Source: Prescottella defluvii (lineage in GTDB: Bacteria > Actinomycetota > Actinomycetes > Mycobacteriales > Mycobacteriaceae). Taken from it: 64,000 nt of DNA. This document shows positions 9,005 to 18,214 of the stretch, piece after piece. The notes under the pieces were generated by a model. That model searched no databases, was not told the DNA's origin, and worked only from the letters and a program-made list of their open reading frames with translations. Position numbers and translations under genes: made by a program. Where the stretch lies: assembly GCA_029690005.1 (NCBI GenBank), contig CP121458.1, positions 1,674,001-1,738,000 of the forward strand, given 5' to 3'. Position 1 is the first letter of the stretch. Every line of letters begins with the position of its first letter.

Positions 9005-9358
9005 GGATGAGACTCCTGGATTTCGGAATGTGATTCGTCGCCAATTCGGATTGGAACGTGTTCCACCTAACACTCCATTGGAACCGGGCATAAGCGAAAT
9101 TGACGCTTGATCGATCAAGCGCTGAATTGGACGACCGTCCGGACTTTTTGGACTCAAATCTGACTGTGCGCGTGGATGACTCGAGTTAAGTACCGGAAGG
9201 CGGATTCCCTGCGGAGATTTCGGCCCGAGTGGGGGCTATCGCGGTAATGGCGGCGAGAACCAGTTTCAGAATCGCCGGCGGCTCCTTGTCGGAGCAGACG
9301 TGCAAGTTACCGACGGGTTCATTTCCTGCGGTTCGTCTTGGATCGGATCGACACGCGA
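9005..9358. other. Intergenic region upstream of the Ig-like protein gene
   Basis: A 354-base stretch without a convincing gene. It is less G+C rich than its surroundings and holds an 18-base perfect palindrome at 9104-9121. The 11-mer ACCTAACACTC at 9065-9075 also occurs upstream of fprA at 17469-17479. It probably carries the promoter of the secreted-protein gene on the minus strand. Confidence 0.5.
9104..9121. promoter_or_regulatory. 18-base perfect palindrome, possible operator
   Basis: CGCTTGATCGATCAAGCG is fully self-complementary and sits 100 bases upstream of the start of the four-repeat secreted protein. Size and position suit a dimeric regulator site. No cognate regulator can be named; the nearby MocR gene is one candidate. 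Confidence 0.4.
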
Positions 9359-9580
9359 TCAGTCCAGTGCTTCCTTGCTGGACCGATCCTCTGGATGCGC
9401 TCCGTGGGAGTCGTCGACAGCCCGGTCGGGGCGCTGGGGCTCGTCGAAGATCCCCGCCAAAGGTGCTGCTGGACGGAACTGTTCGAGCCGGAACGACTTC
9501 CGTGGCCGGTCTCGTGGCAGGTAGTGGTACACGAATCCAGCCAGTGCGGACATGCAGACGAGGGTGATCACGGTACTCAT
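9359..9580 (-). CDS. Small single-pass membrane protein, hypothetical
   Basis: A 73-residue frame starting at ATG 9580. A short N-terminal hydrophobic segment (VITLVCMSALAGFVYHYL) is followed by a charged, proline-rich tail (PRDRPRKSFRLEQF). It is divergent from the MocR-type regulator gene, with only 36 bases between the two starts. MocR regulators often control the divergent gene, which supports this being real. I see no family match and no strong ribosome binding site, so it could also be a chance frame. Confidence 0.45.
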   Translation of the reverse strand: MSTVITLVCMSALAGFVYHYLPRDRPRKSFRLEQFRPAAPLAGIFDEPQRPDRAVDDSHGAHPEDRSSKEALD

Positions 9581-9616
9581 GGCGGCCAGTCTTTCGAGCA
9601 AGTGGCCTTGAGATAA

Positions 9617-11116
9617 ATGGCCAGAATCCGAATACTGGACCGCATGATGATGCATGCGGTGGGAGCACGGGCGGTGACGCGCGACCTCGGTGGGTGGCGG
9701 GACGAGGCCGGTCGCCGCCCCGCGTACCGGGCGCTGGCCGACGGAATACGTCTGCTCGTCCACGACGGGCGGCTCCCGCTCGGCGCGGCTCTGCCGGGCG
9801 AGCGGGAGCTCGCGGCGGAGCTGAGCGTCAGCCGGACCACGGTCACCACCGCGTACTCGGTGCTGCGGGAGGAGGGCTACCTGTCCAGCAGACAGGGATC
9901 GCGCAGCACGATCACGGTTCCCGCGACGTCACGTGCGCGGGGCCACCGTGCAGTTCCTCGGAGGGCTTACTCGGCCGGTGACGTCGTTGACTTGAGCTAC
10001 GCCGCGATGGTCGCTCCGGTGACCGAGGTGCAGGACGCGTACGGTGCTGCACTGCAAGCACTTCCACCGTTCCTCGATACGCACGGGATGGAACCGCACG
10101 GCATCGCTGTGCTGCGGGAGGCGATTGCCGAGCGATACCGGGCGCGCGGGCTCGAGACGTCGGCGGCGCAGATCATGGTCACGTCGGGTGCGCAGCACGC
10201 ACTGCGGCTGCTGCTCGGGGTGCTCGCCGCGCCCGGGGACCGGGTGCTCGTCGACCATCCCACCTACCCCAACGCGCTCGAGGCGATCCGACGGGTCGGC
10301 GGACGTCCGGTGCCGGTGCCGGTGCGTCCCGAGGGTGGTGCGTCCCGAGCCTGGGATCTGGACGGAATCCGCAGTGCCGCAAGGCAGACCGCGGCCCGGA
10401 TGGCCTACCTCATTCCCGATTTCCACAACCCGACCGGGCTGTGCCTCGACGACGCCGGACGGGCCGAACTGGCCCGGATCGCGCGCGACACTCGGATGAC
10501 GCTCGTCGTCGACGAGACGATGGTCGACGTGTGGCTCGACGCGCCGCCGCCGGCCCCGGTCGCGACCCACACCCGCGGCGCGGCGGACTCGGAGGTCGTG
10601 ACCATCGGGTCCGTGTCCAAGTCGCACTGGGGTGGTCTGAGGGTCGGCTGGATCCGGGCCGATCCGGAACTGATCACCCGGCTCGTCGGATCCCGGTCGG
10701 CGCTCGACCTCGGCACACCCGTGATGGACCAGCTCGCGGCCGTGCACCTGCTCGGCGTCGGCGACGGTCCGGTCGAGGAACGACGTGAACAATTGCGCGT
10801 CCAGCGCGCCGTGCTGCTCGACGAGTTGTCCGCGCGATTGCCGGACTGGGCGCCCACCGTCGGGACCGGTGGCATGTCGCTGTGGCTGAAGATGCCCGCG
10901 CCGGTGTCGACGGCGCTGGCGGCGACCGCCCCCAGCCACGGCGTGGTGCTGGCGGCCGGACCCCGGTTCGGGGTCGAGGGGGCGTTCGAGCGGTACGTCC
11001 GGCTGCCGTACGCACGGCCCACGGACGAGCTGCGGCGCGCGGTGGCCGGTGTCGCCGCGGCCTACGACGCGCTCGGCGTCACCGTGGAGCCCGCCGAACC
11101 CGCCCTCGTGGTCTGA
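9617..11116 (+). CDS. MocR-type GntR/aminotransferase transcriptional regulator
   Basis: A 499-residue protein. A GntR winged helix (about residues 30-100: PGERELAAELSVSRTTVTTAY, REEGYLSSRQGSRS) is fused to a fold-type I aminotransferase-like domain. The PLP lysine lies in SVSKSHWGGLRVGW, and the conserved PTYPNALEA and YLIPDFHNPTG motifs are present. MocR proteins sense PLP or amino compounds and usually regulate a divergent gene. Several in-frame ATG codons (9617, 9644, 9647, 9650) make the exact start uncertain; 9617 is the longest. A strong hairpin follows at 11122. The regulated pathway cannot be read from the neighbours. Confidence 0.9.
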   Translation: MARIRILDRMMMHAVGARAVTRDLGGWRDEAGRRPAYRALADGIRLLVHDGRLPLGAALPGERELAAELSVSRTTVTTAYSVLREEGYLSSRQGSRSTITVPATSRARGHRAVPRRAYSAGDVVDLSYAAMVAPVTEVQDAYGAALQALPPFLDTHGMEPHGIAVLREAIAERYRARGLETSAAQIMVTSGAQHALRLLLGVLAAPGDRVLVDHPTYPNALEAIRRVGGRPVPVPVRPEGGASRAWDLDGIRSAARQTAARMAYLIPDFHNPTGLCLDDAGRAELARIARDTRMTLVVDETMVDVWLDAPPPAPVATHTRGAADSEVVTIGSVSKSHWGGLRVGWIRADPELITRLVGSRSALDLGTPVMDQLAAVHLLGVGDGPVEERREQLRVQRAVLLDELSARLPDWAPTVGTGGMSLWLKMPAPVSTALAATAPSHGVVLAAGPRFGVEGAFERYVRLPYARPTDELRRAVAGVAAAYDALGVTVEPAEPALVV

Positions 11117-11121
11117 CGCAG

Positions 11122-11157
11122 CGACGGGCCGGACACCGAGGGGTGTCCGGCCCGTCG
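11122..11157. terminator. Bidirectional terminator hairpin between convergent genes
   Basis: Perfect 16-base arms, CGACGGGCCGGACACC and its complement, flank the loop GAGG. It lies six bases after the MocR stop and 11 bases from the stop of the convergent CoA-transferase gene, so it can serve both. No T-run is visible. Confidence 0.75.
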
Positions 11158-11167
11158 TGGAAGACGC

Positions 11168-12268
11168 TCAGCGCCAGAGTGCGTCGACGTCCGTCGCGGT
11201 GTGCGCGGGCGGCTCGGGGGTTGCGGTGGGCGTGCGCGAGAACCGCGGCGCCGGGGCGTGCTGCGGCACCCCCTCGACCTCGATGATGCCGCCGCGGGCG
11301 GCGATGTGCGGGTCGCCCGGCGCCTCGGCGAACGTCAGGACCGGGGTGGCGCACGCGTCGGTGCCGTCGAAGATCTTGGTCCACTCGTCGCGCGTCTTGG
11401 TGAGGAACCGGTCGGTGAGGATCTGGCGCAGTTCGGGCCAGCGGGTCGCGTCGTGCTGGCCGGGGAGCTCGGCGGGATCGAGCTCGAGCCCCTTCAGCAG
11501 CTCGGCGTAGAACTGCGGCTCGATCGGGCCGACCGCCATGTACTTGCCGTCGGACGTCTCGTACGTGTCGTAGTAGGGGGCGCCGCCGTCGAGCATGTTG
11601 ACGCCGCGCTCGTCCGACCACATGCCGCTGCGGCGGAAGTTCCAGATGATGTGCGACAGCGCGAGCGTGCCGTCGACCATCGCGGCGTCGACCACCTGGC
11701 CCTTGCCCGACGTCTGCCGCTCGACGAGGGCCGCGAGCATACCGAACAGCAAGAACATCGACCCGCCGCCGAAGTCGCCGACCATGTTCAGCGGGGGCAC
11801 CGGGCGCTCACCCTTGCGGCCGATCGCGTGCAGCACACCGGTCAGCGAGATGTAGTTGATGTCGTGGCCGGCGGAGTGCGCGAGCGGACCCTCCTGGCCC
11901 CATCCGGTCATCCGGCCGTACACCAGTCGCGGGCACCGCTCGAGGACGACGTTGGGGCCCAGCCCCATGCGCTCCATGACGCCGGGGCGGAAGCCCTCGA
12001 TGAGGATGTCGGCGCGGCCGAGCAGGTCGAGGATCTTCTCGACGTCGTCGGCGCTCTTCAGGTCGGCCTCGACGATCCGGCGGTTGCGGGCGGTCTGGTC
12101 GCCCACCTTGCCCTCCGGCGGGATCTGCCCGGCGCGCTGGACTCGGACGACGTCCGCGCCCAGGTCGGCGAGCAGCGTCGCGGCGTGCGGACCCGGTCCG
12201 ATTCCGGCGAACTCGACGACACGGATGCCCGCCAGCGGGCCCTTCCGTGCGGCACCTGCATCAGTCAC
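11168..12268 (-). CDS. mcr: Alpha-methylacyl-CoA racemase, CaiB/BaiF family
   Basis: Family III CoA-transferase fold, 366 residues, close to the ~360 of mycobacterial MCR. It interconverts R- and S-2-methylacyl-CoA esters, needed for beta-oxidation of branched fatty acids and sterol side chains. The N-terminal [32 protein letters not shown] block, the [14 protein letters not shown] loop and the active-site [12 protein letters not shown] segment are all present. GTG at 12268 is chosen because AGGAGGA lies seven bases upstream; the frame is open further but without a comparable site. The VOC-protein gene is divergent. No frameshift. Confidence 0.9.
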   Translation of the reverse strand: MTDAGAARKGPLAGIRVVEFAGIGPGPHAATLLADLGADVVRVQRAGQIPPEGKVGDQTARNRRIVEADLKSADDVEKILDLLGRADILIEGFRPGVMERMGLGPNVVLERCPRLVYGRMTGWGQEGPLAHSAGHDINYISLTGVLHAIGRKGERPVPPLNMVGDFGGGSMFLLFGMLAALVERQTSGKGQVVDAAMVDGTLALSHIIWNFRRSGMWSDERGVNMLDGGAPYYDTYETSDGKYMAVGPIEPQFYAELLKGLELDPAELPGQHDATRWPELRQILTDRFLTKTRDEWTKIFDGTDACATPVLTFAEAPGDPHIAARGGIIEVEGVPQHAPAPRFSRTPTATPEPPAHTATDVDALWR

Positions 12269-12394
12269 GTATTCCTCCTGGATGGTCGACCTCCGTTCCT
12301 GTGACGGTAACCCCTCCCAGCGCCGTGGTGTGGTCCGGGTCACGGGTGAACCGACCACTTGTCTCGGGCGGCGATCGGGGGCACAGTGGATTGC

Positions 12395-12774
12395 ATGGCC
12401 TTCCCCGGAGAACTCGTCGCGTTCCTGGCCAGCACCGATCTGGACGTGTCGTCGATGTTCTATGTCGACACCCTCGGCCTGGCGGTCACCGAGCGGACCC
12501 CTTCGCGCTCGTCGTCGACGGCGGAGGTGGTACCGAACTGCGGATCACGCTCGTCCAGTCGAAGGTGGACACCGGCTACACGGTGCTGGGCTGGCGCACG
12601 AAGGACCTGTCGGCCGCGGTCGACGACCTGCGCGGCAAGGGTGTCGAGTTCCTGCGCTACCAGGGCATGGATCAGGACGAGTACGCCGCGTGGACGGCGC
12701 CCGACGGCACCCGTGTCGCGTGGTTCCACGACCCGCACGGCAACGTGCTGTCGCTGCACCAGCCGCCGAGCTGA
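12395..12774 (+). CDS. VOC/glyoxalase-like protein (one frameshift)
   Basis: A small vicinal-oxygen-chelate-fold protein of about 126 residues. The N-terminal half reads [20 protein letters not shown], the first beta-alpha-beta of a glyoxalase module. The second half ([40 protein letters not shown]) ends in the usual PxGN motif. The frame breaks near 12500, where a run of four C should be five (ERTP joined to FALVVDGGG). Its stop is five bases before the alpha/beta hydrolase start, so the two form an operon. Substrate unknown; family members include isomerases, dioxygenases and resistance proteins. Confidence 0.82.
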
Positions 12775-12778
12775 GCCG

Positions 12779-13495
12779 ATGGGATTCGTCGAAACGGGCG
12801 GGGCGCGCCTGCATTACGAGGTGTCCGGTGAGGGTGAGGCGTTGGTCCTCCTGCACGGAAACGGCGAGGACCTCCGCTACTTCGCCGGGCAGGTGCCGGC
12901 GTTCGCGGAGCGCTATCGGGTGATCGTGGTGGACACCCGCGCGCACGGGGAGTCGACGCGCGGCGACGGTCCGCTCGACTTCGCCCGGTTCGCCGACGAC
13001 GTCTGCGTCGTGCTCGACGAGCTCGGCGTCGACAGCGCGCACGTCCTCGGCTACAGCGACGGCGGGAACACCGCCCTCACGCTCGCGCTGCGCCGACCGG
13101 ATCGGGTGCGCTCGCTGATCGTCAACGGCGCCAACCTCGATCCGCACGGGCTGGGATGGAAGTTCCGTCTTCCCGCGACGCTCGCCTGGCTGGTCGCGGG
13201 GCCGGTCGCGCCGCTGTCGAAGACGCTCGCGCACAAGCGTGAACTGCTGGGGCTCATGGTCCACCATCCGCACATCCCGGCCGCGGATCTGGCCGCGATC
13301 GAGGTCCCGACGCTCGTGGTCGTGGGGGAGCGCGACCCGATCCCGCGCCGGCACACCGAACTGATCGCCCACTCGATTCCCTGTGCCGAACTGGTGATCC
13401 TGCCCGGCGCGGGGCACGCGTGCGCGCAGGAACGCCCCGACGACTTCAACGCCGTCGCGCTGGACTTCCTGGCGCGCGCGGAGATGCGCAGCTAG
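12779..13495 (+). CDS. Alpha/beta-fold hydrolase
   Basis: A 238-residue soluble hydrolase. The oxyanion-hole motif VLLHGNGED is near residue 25, the nucleophile elbow GYSDGGN near residue 90, the acid in VVVGERDPI, and the catalytic histidine in GAGHACAQERPDDF. Length and order match the RsbQ/epoxide-hydrolase-like group, with a reduced cap domain. It follows the VOC gene by four bases. Its stop codon overlaps the stop of the convergent membrane-protein gene at 13492-13495. The substrate cannot be inferred. Confidence 0.9.
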   Translation: MGFVETGGARLHYEVSGEGEALVLLHGNGEDLRYFAGQVPAFAERYRVIVVDTRAHGESTRGDGPLDFARFADDVCVVLDELGVDSAHVLGYSDGGNTALTLALRRPDRVRSLIVNGANLDPHGLGWKFRLPATLAWLVAGPVAPLSKTLAHKRELLGLMVHHPHIPAADLAAIEVPTLVVVGERDPIPRRHTELIAHSIPCAELVILPGAGHACAQERPDDFNAVALDFLARAEMRS

Positions 13496-13917
13496 AGCAA
13501 CTGGCCGGCGGCGAAACCCGCGAGCAGCACCGCGAACGCCCCGATCTCGCCGACGACCAGTGCGATCATCGACACACGCAGTGCCGCGTCCGGGCGCTCG
13601 AACTGGTTGGTCGTGTCGCGCCGGGCGCCGTGCACGATGTAGCTGCCGATGGCCGCCACGAAGAAGAACACCAGGATCCCCGCGCACGTCGCGTTCACGG
13701 CCGTCGGCCAGTCGCTGAGCTCGACGAACACCGAAATGAGAAGCGTCGCAAACGAGTACATGAGCGCGGACCGGTGCGCGATGTCCACGTAGGGGTGCGC
13801 GAGGTGATCCGGCGACGTGCGCATGCCGTGGTACTTCCACGCCCCGAGGATCAGGGCGAGCAGGAAGATCAGTCCGGCAGCGAACAGGGTCAGGCGAGTG
13901 TCGAGCCCCAGGGTCAT
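13492..13917 (-). CDS. Four-helix integral membrane protein, unknown function
   Basis: A 141-residue protein with four predicted hydrophobic helices: near residues 8-26 ([19 protein letters not shown]), 50-65, 78-98 and 115-138 ([20 protein letters not shown]). Polar loops contain [15 protein letters not shown] and [19 protein letters not shown]. No catalytic motif is visible. Start ATG at 13917 leaves 41 bases to the divergent purT start at 13959, so promoters must be compact. Its stop overlaps that of the convergent hydrolase gene. Similar small membrane proteins are common in Rhodococcus, but I cannot give a function. Confidence 0.8.
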   Translation of the reverse strand: MTLGLDTRLTLFAAGLIFLLALILGAWKYHGMRTSPDHLAHPYVDIAHRSALMYSFATLLISVFVELSDWPTAVNATCAGILVFFFVAAIGSYIVHGARRDTTNQFERPDAALRVSMIALVVGEIGAFAVLLAGFAAGQLL

Positions 13918-13958
13918 CGCGCAAGTATGCATATCGGCGACCGCATATAGTCCGACCC

Positions 13959-15172
13959 ATGCGCCACGAGACTTCCGCAGACGTCCCTGCCCGGATCGGC
14001 ACCCCCTGAGCCCGAGCGCCACCCGCGTGATGCTGCTGGGCTCGGGTGAACTGGGCAAGGAGGTGATCATCGCGCTGCAGCGCCTCGGCGTCGAGGTGAT
14101 CGCCGTCGATCGTTACGCCGACGCTCCCGGCCACCAGGTGGCGCACCGCGCGCACACCATCGACATGGGCGACCGTGAGCAGTTGCTGCGGCTGATCGAG
14201 GACGAGCGTCCGCATTTCGTGGTCCCCGAGATCGAGGCCATCGCCACCGAGGCGCTCGCCGAGGTCGAGGAGCGCGGGCTCGCGGTCGTCATCCCCACCG
14301 CGCGCGCGACGCAGCTGACGATGAACCGGGAGGGCATCCGCCGGCTCGCCGCGGAGGAACTGGGCCTGCCGACGTCGCCGTACGCGTTCGCCGACTCCCT
14401 CGACGAGGTGCGGGCGGCGGCCGAGCGGATCGGGTTCCCGTGCGTGATCAAGCCGGTGATGTCGTCGTCGGGCAAGGGACAGTCCGTGGCCCGCAGCGCC
14501 GACGATCTCGAAAAGTCCTGGGACTACGCGCTTTCCGGTGGCCGGGTGAACAAGGGGCGGGTCATCGTCGAGGGCTTCGTCGACTTCGACTACGAGATCA
14601 CCCAGCTCACCGTCCGCGCCGTCGACAGCACCCACTTCTGTGAGCCGATCGGTCACCTCCAGGACTCCGGCGACTACATCGAGTCGTGGCAGCCGCAGGC
14701 CATGAGCCCGGCCGCACTGGCGGCATCGCGCGAGGTCGCCGAGAAGGTCACCACCGCGCTCGGCGGCCGCGGCATCTTCGGCGTCGAACTGTTCGTCAAC
14801 GGCGACGACGTCTACTTCTCCGAGGTCAGCCCGCGTCCGCACGACACCGGCCTGGTGACGCTGCGCTCGCAGCGGTTCTCGGAGTTCGAACTGCACGCCC
14901 GCGCGATCCTCGGCCTGCCCGTCGACACCACGCTCGCCGCACCGGGCGCGTCCGCCGTCATCTACGGCGGCGTCGAGTCCGCCGGGGTCGCGTTCGAGGG
15001 CGTCGCCGACGCCCTGTCGGTGCCGGAGACCGATCTGCGCTTGTTCGGCAAGCCCGAGGCCTTCACCCGTCGTCGCATGGGCGTCGCGGTGTCCACCGGA
15101 CCGGACGTGGAGACCGCGCGTGCACGCGCCCGCGAGGCCGCCTCGCGGGTCCGCGTCGTCGTGCCGGAGTAA
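13959..15172 (+). CDS. purT: Formate-dependent phosphoribosylglycinamide formyltransferase (one frameshift)
   Basis: ATP-grasp enzyme converting GAR to formyl-GAR with formate and ATP in purine synthesis. The N-terminal [13 protein letters not shown]ossmann-like motif, the [15 protein letters not shown] segment, the ATP-grasp [10 protein letters not shown] loop and the metal-binding GVELFV and [10 protein letters not shown] motifs are all present. The start ATG at 13959 and the first ~16 codons ([15 protein letters not shown]) are in another frame: one C is missing from a C run near 14007, and repair joins them to [10 protein letters not shown]. About 404 residues when repaired. In M. tuberculosis purT also precedes the rhodanese and metZ genes; here an amidohydrolase, fprA and a small membrane protein are interposed. 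Confidence 0.93.
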
Positions 15173-15184
15173 AGCCCCGCCGAC

Positions 15185-15938
15185 TCAGGCCCCGCAGCGG
15201 TACCACTCGCGCGCGTTGCCGCCGAGGACTGCCTCGAGGTCATCGCCGACCGCGTCGGCGATGACCTCGACGTCCGCGGCCTCGAACGCGCGGCGGGCGC
15301 GGGTGCCGGGCAGGTCGGTGCCGAACATGAGCGCCTTCGGGTTGACGGCGTGGATCTGGCGGATGACGTCGCCGACGTCGCCGATCGACGTGCGTCCGAA
15401 GCCGGTGGCCTTCACCTTGGCGCCGCGGTCCACCAGGTTGAGCAGGTAGCGCAGCCCGCGCGTCGACATCCCGAGGTGGTCGATGCTCACCGCCGGCAGC
15501 TTCGCGAACACCGGCTCGAGCGACAGCAGCAGCGTCGCGTCCACGTAGAACTCGGCGTGCCAGCCCACCAGTTCGTGGGCGCGCAAGGCCTGTTTCGTCA
15601 GGATCCGCACGTCCGTGGCGCTGCGCCGCAGATTGAACCGCATCCCCGTACCCCGGCCCGGTCGAGCTCGAGGATGTCGTCGTCGGTGGCGTCGGGGTCG
15701 AGGTGGGTAACGCCCACCCAGCCCTCGCCGAGTTCGCGCAGCGCGGCCAGCAGCTGCGGCCGGCCGAGAGTGCCCTGGTACGACGCGGTGACCACGGCAC
15801 CACCGTCCACCCGAACCCCGCCATGCGGGCGCGGTAGTCGGCGATCGTGAACGGATCGGGCAGGTAGCCGTTGTTCTCCACCAGGGGGAACCGCGGGTCG
15901 ATGATGTGCACGTGCGCGTCAAACACGTGTTTCATCAT
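15185..15938 (-). CDS. Amidohydrolase family 2 metal-dependent hydrolase (two frameshifts)
   Basis: TIM-barrel amidohydrolase of about 250 residues. The N-terminal FDAHVHIIDPRFPLVENNGY carries the HxH metal motif. The middle part (ASYQGTLGRPQLLAALRELG) and the C-terminal part (AVSIDHLGMS, ALMFGTDLPG) lie in different frames. Breaks near 15822 and 15645 are each a missing G in a run of three or four G. The conserved His in the IDHLG segment and the Asp in FGTDLPG complete the typical metal site. It is probably a lactone or dicarboxylic hydrolase of the TIM-like group. A strong hairpin separates it from fprA upstream, so it has its own promoter or depends on read-through. Confidence 0.82.
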
Positions 15939-15949
15939 GCCCCCGAAAA

Positions 15950-15998
15950 GCTGAAGGGTCCCTTCATACGCTGTCAGCGTATGAAGGGACCCTTCAGC
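15950..15998. terminator. 49-base perfect hairpin between fprA and the amidohydrolase gene
   Basis: Two perfectly complementary 24-base arms are separated by a single T at 15974. Each arm contains its own smaller near-palindrome, AAGGGTCCCTT and AAGGGACCCTT. It begins 17 bases after the fprA stop on the minus strand and ends just upstream of the next start. No T-run is present. It is most likely a terminator or RNA 3'-end structure for fprA. Confidence 0.75.
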
Positions 15999-16014
15999 TG
16001 GAAGCCCCGGAAGA

Positions 16015-17379
16015 TCAGGCCTTGTGCGGCTCGCTGGCGCGCAGCATGTCCTCGCGCTCGACGACCTTGATGCGCTCGCGGCCCTCGGGCTCGCCGAGGG
16101 AACGCTCGTGGGCGTCGAGGCGGTACCAGCCCTGCCACGTGGTGTACGGGACACCCTTGCCCTCGAGGAACTCGATGATCGCGTCCGTGCCCGGCTCGGC
16201 GGCACCCGCGAAGTTGGGGGCGTCCTCGAGCAGGCAGGCGATGGTCTCGTTGGCGTCGCCCTTGGTGTGGCCGATCAGGCCGACCGGACCGCGCTTGATC
16301 CAGCCGGTGACGTAGGTGGCGTCGATGTGCTTGCCGCCCTCGTCGAGGACGCGTCCCGCCTCGTTGGGGACGGTGCCGGCCTGGTCGTCGAACGGCAACT
16401 GCGCGATGTTCTGCGACAGGTAGCCGACGGCGCGGTACACGGCCTGGACATCCCAGTCGTTGAACTTGCCGGTGCCGCGGACGTTGCCGGTGCCGTCCAG
16501 TTCGGTGCGTTCGGTGCGCAGACCGACGACCTTGCCGTCCTCGCCGAGAACCTCGGTGGGCGACTCGAAGAAGTGCAGGAACAGCTTGTGCGGGCGGTCG
16601 CCCTGGTCGCGGATGGCCCAGTCCTGCAGCGTGTTCGCGACCATGTCGACCTGCTTGGAGCTGCGACGCGCGATCTCGGAGCCCTCGTCGTAGTCGATGT
16701 CTTCGGGATCGACGATGACCTCGATGGTCGGGGAGTGGTCCAGCTCGCGCAGCTCGAGCGGCGTGAACTTGGCCTGCGCGGGACCGCGGCGGCCGAACAC
16801 GTGCACCTCGACGGCCTTGTTGTTCTTGAGGCCCTCGTAGACGTTCGCGGGGATCTCGGTCGGCAGCAGTTCGTCGCCGGTCTTGGCGAGCACGCGGGCG
16901 ATGTCGAGCGCGACGTTGCCGACGCCCAGCACGGCCACCTTCTCGGCCTCGAGTGGCCATGTGCGCGGCACGTCCGGATGGCCGTCGTACCAGGAGACGA
17001 AGTCCGCGGCGCCGTAGCTGCCGTCGAGGTCGATGCCCGGGATGTTCAGGGCGCGGTCGGCGTTGGCGCCGGTCGAGAAGATCACCGCGTCGTAGAAGCG
17101 GCGCAGGTCCTCGAGGGTGATGTCGGTGCCGTAGTCGATGTTGCCGAGCAGGCGGACGGCATCCTTGTCGAGCACCTTGTGCAGCGCCGTGATGATGCCC
17201 TTGATGCGCGGGTGGTCCGGTGCGACGCCGTATCGGATGAGGCCGAACGGGGCCGGCATCCGCTCGAACAGGTCGATGCTCACCTCGGTGTCGGACTTCA
17301 TGAGCGCATCGGCGGCGTAGATACCGGCCGGGCCGGCGCCGACGATGGCCACGCGCAGTGGACGAGTCTGGTCAGTCAT
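16015..17379 (-). CDS. fprA: NADPH-ferredoxin reductase, adrenodoxin-reductase type
   Basis: A 454-residue flavoprotein that passes electrons from NADPH through FAD to ferredoxins, for example those serving cytochrome P450s. It has the FAD-binding motif VAIVGAGPAGIYAADALM at the N-terminus, the RYGVAPDHPRIKGI block, the NADP-binding GVGNVALDIARVL motif near residue 157 and the C-terminal GWIKRGPVGLIGHTKGDA signature. Length equals mycobacterial FprA (about 456), and there is no extra ferredoxin domain as in FprB. Intact frame. Divergent from the small membrane-anchored protein gene at 17694; a 314-base gap holds both promoters. Confidence 0.96.
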   Translation of the reverse strand: MTDQTRPLRVAIVGAGPAGIYAADALMKSDTEVSIDLFERMPAPFGLIRYGVAPDHPRIKGIITALHKVLDKDAVRLLGNIDYGTDITLEDLRRFYDAVIFSTGANADRALNIPGIDLDGSYGAADFVSWYDGHPDVPRTWPLEAEKVAVLGVGNVALDIARVLAKTGDELLPTEIPANVYEGLKNNKAVEVHVFGRRGPAQAKFTPLELRELDHSPTIEVIVDPEDIDYDEGSEIARRSSKQVDMVANTLQDWAIRDQGDRPHKLFLHFFESPTEVLGEDGKVVGLRTERTELDGTGNVRGTGKFNDWDVQAVYRAVGYLSQNIAQLPFDDQAGTVPNEAGRVLDEGGKHIDATYVTGWIKRGPVGLIGHTKGDANETIACLLEDAPNFAGAAEPGTDAIIEFLEGKGVPYTTWQGWYRLDAHERSLGEPEGRERIKVVEREDMLRASEPHKA

Positions 17380-17693
17380 CTGAGGCGAACTACCTTTTCG
17401 ATTGGACGGACGTGCATGGGCTTGCTTGGGCGACAGCGTACGTGCGATTCCGGGTCGAACTGAGTCATACCTAACACTCGGAGGTCGTCCAGCTGCCGTG
17501 GGTGGCGGATTCCCTGGAAGGAACCGTCCCCCGACTTCATGCTAGAACCCGAGCTGCGGCGACACCCCACAGTCGAGGTGTGAGCTACCTCCGGGTACCA
17601 CGCTCTGATTTGGGGGTCACAAATGTGGTTTGTGCCCCGCGCTGTTCGGGACCCGGTCGAGGGCGACCGGCGCGTACGGGAGAAATCGCAGGT
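17380..17693. other. Divergent promoter region between fprA and the membrane-anchored protein
   Basis: A 314-base gap between two divergently transcribed genes. It contains the 11-mer ACCTAACACTC at 17469-17479, also seen upstream of the Ig-like gene. On the minus strand this gives a TTAGGT hexamer that could be part of a -10 region. No gene, strong hairpin or riboswitch was seen. Confidence 0.45.
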
Positions 17694-18116
17694 ATGACCG
17701 ACCAGCACGAACCGGCCGAGGATCCTTCACGCACGACGATGAAGCCTTTTCTCCTTGCCGTGTCAATAGTCGCGATCGTGATGATCGGAATTATCGTCTC
17801 GGCGCTCCTCTCCCCGGCCGAGGAGAACCGGTCCGACACCGACCGACTGAACGCGTCGGCCACCGATTTCGTCCGAGCGGCCAACAACGACGACCCCGAG
17901 GGCGTCGACCGGATGGTGTGCGAGGGCTTCGCCACCGACCGCTCGCCCCTGGCCGGCCGCGAGGGCGAGGTGACGGTCGAGGAGGTGTCGAACGCCCAGG
18001 TCAACGGTAACGACGCCACCGCGGACGTGCGCATCAACGCGAACGACGGCAAGGGGGCGACGTCGTCGACATGGCAGTTCGTCCAGGGCGACGGCCGCTG
18101 GCTCGTCTGCAACTGA
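17694..18116 (+). CDS. Membrane-anchored extracytoplasmic protein (Rv0361-like)
   Basis: A 140-residue protein with a short cytoplasmic N-terminus, one transmembrane helix near residues 17-41 (KPFLLAVSIVAIVMIGIIVS) and an extracytoplasmic domain of about 95 residues. That domain ends in TSSTWQFVQGDGRWLVCN, typical of DUF4878/lumazine-binding-like Rv0361 proteins of mycobacteria. Two cysteines (MVCEGF and the WLVCN terminus) could form a disulfide outside the membrane. ATG at 17694 follows a weak purine stretch. The function is unknown. The next gene starts about 100 bases later. Confidence 0.78.
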   Translation: MTDQHEPAEDPSRTTMKPFLLAVSIVAIVMIGIIVSALLSPAEENRSDTDRLNASATDFVRAANNDDPEGVDRMVCEGFATDRSPLAGREGEVTVEEVSNAQVNGNDATADVRINANDGKGATSSTWQFVQGDGRWLVCN

Positions 18117-18214
18117 CGCGACCTCACGCGACTGACGCGCCCGGGTTGCCCGGATCTCGCGTTTCGGGAGATCCACGTGCTACGTCCGTCCCGCCTCTGT
18201 GGAAAGCTGGACCG

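Noticed and set aside
12545..14896. A very long open frame on the minus strand
   Set aside because: It runs antisense to the hydrolase and purT genes and along the membrane-protein gene in a wrong frame. It has Arg/His-rich composition and no family motif; a high-GC shadow.
15950..15998. Terminal inverted repeats of a small mobile element
   Set aside because: The arms are adjacent, with one base between them, there is no cargo or transposase, and no target-site duplication was seen.
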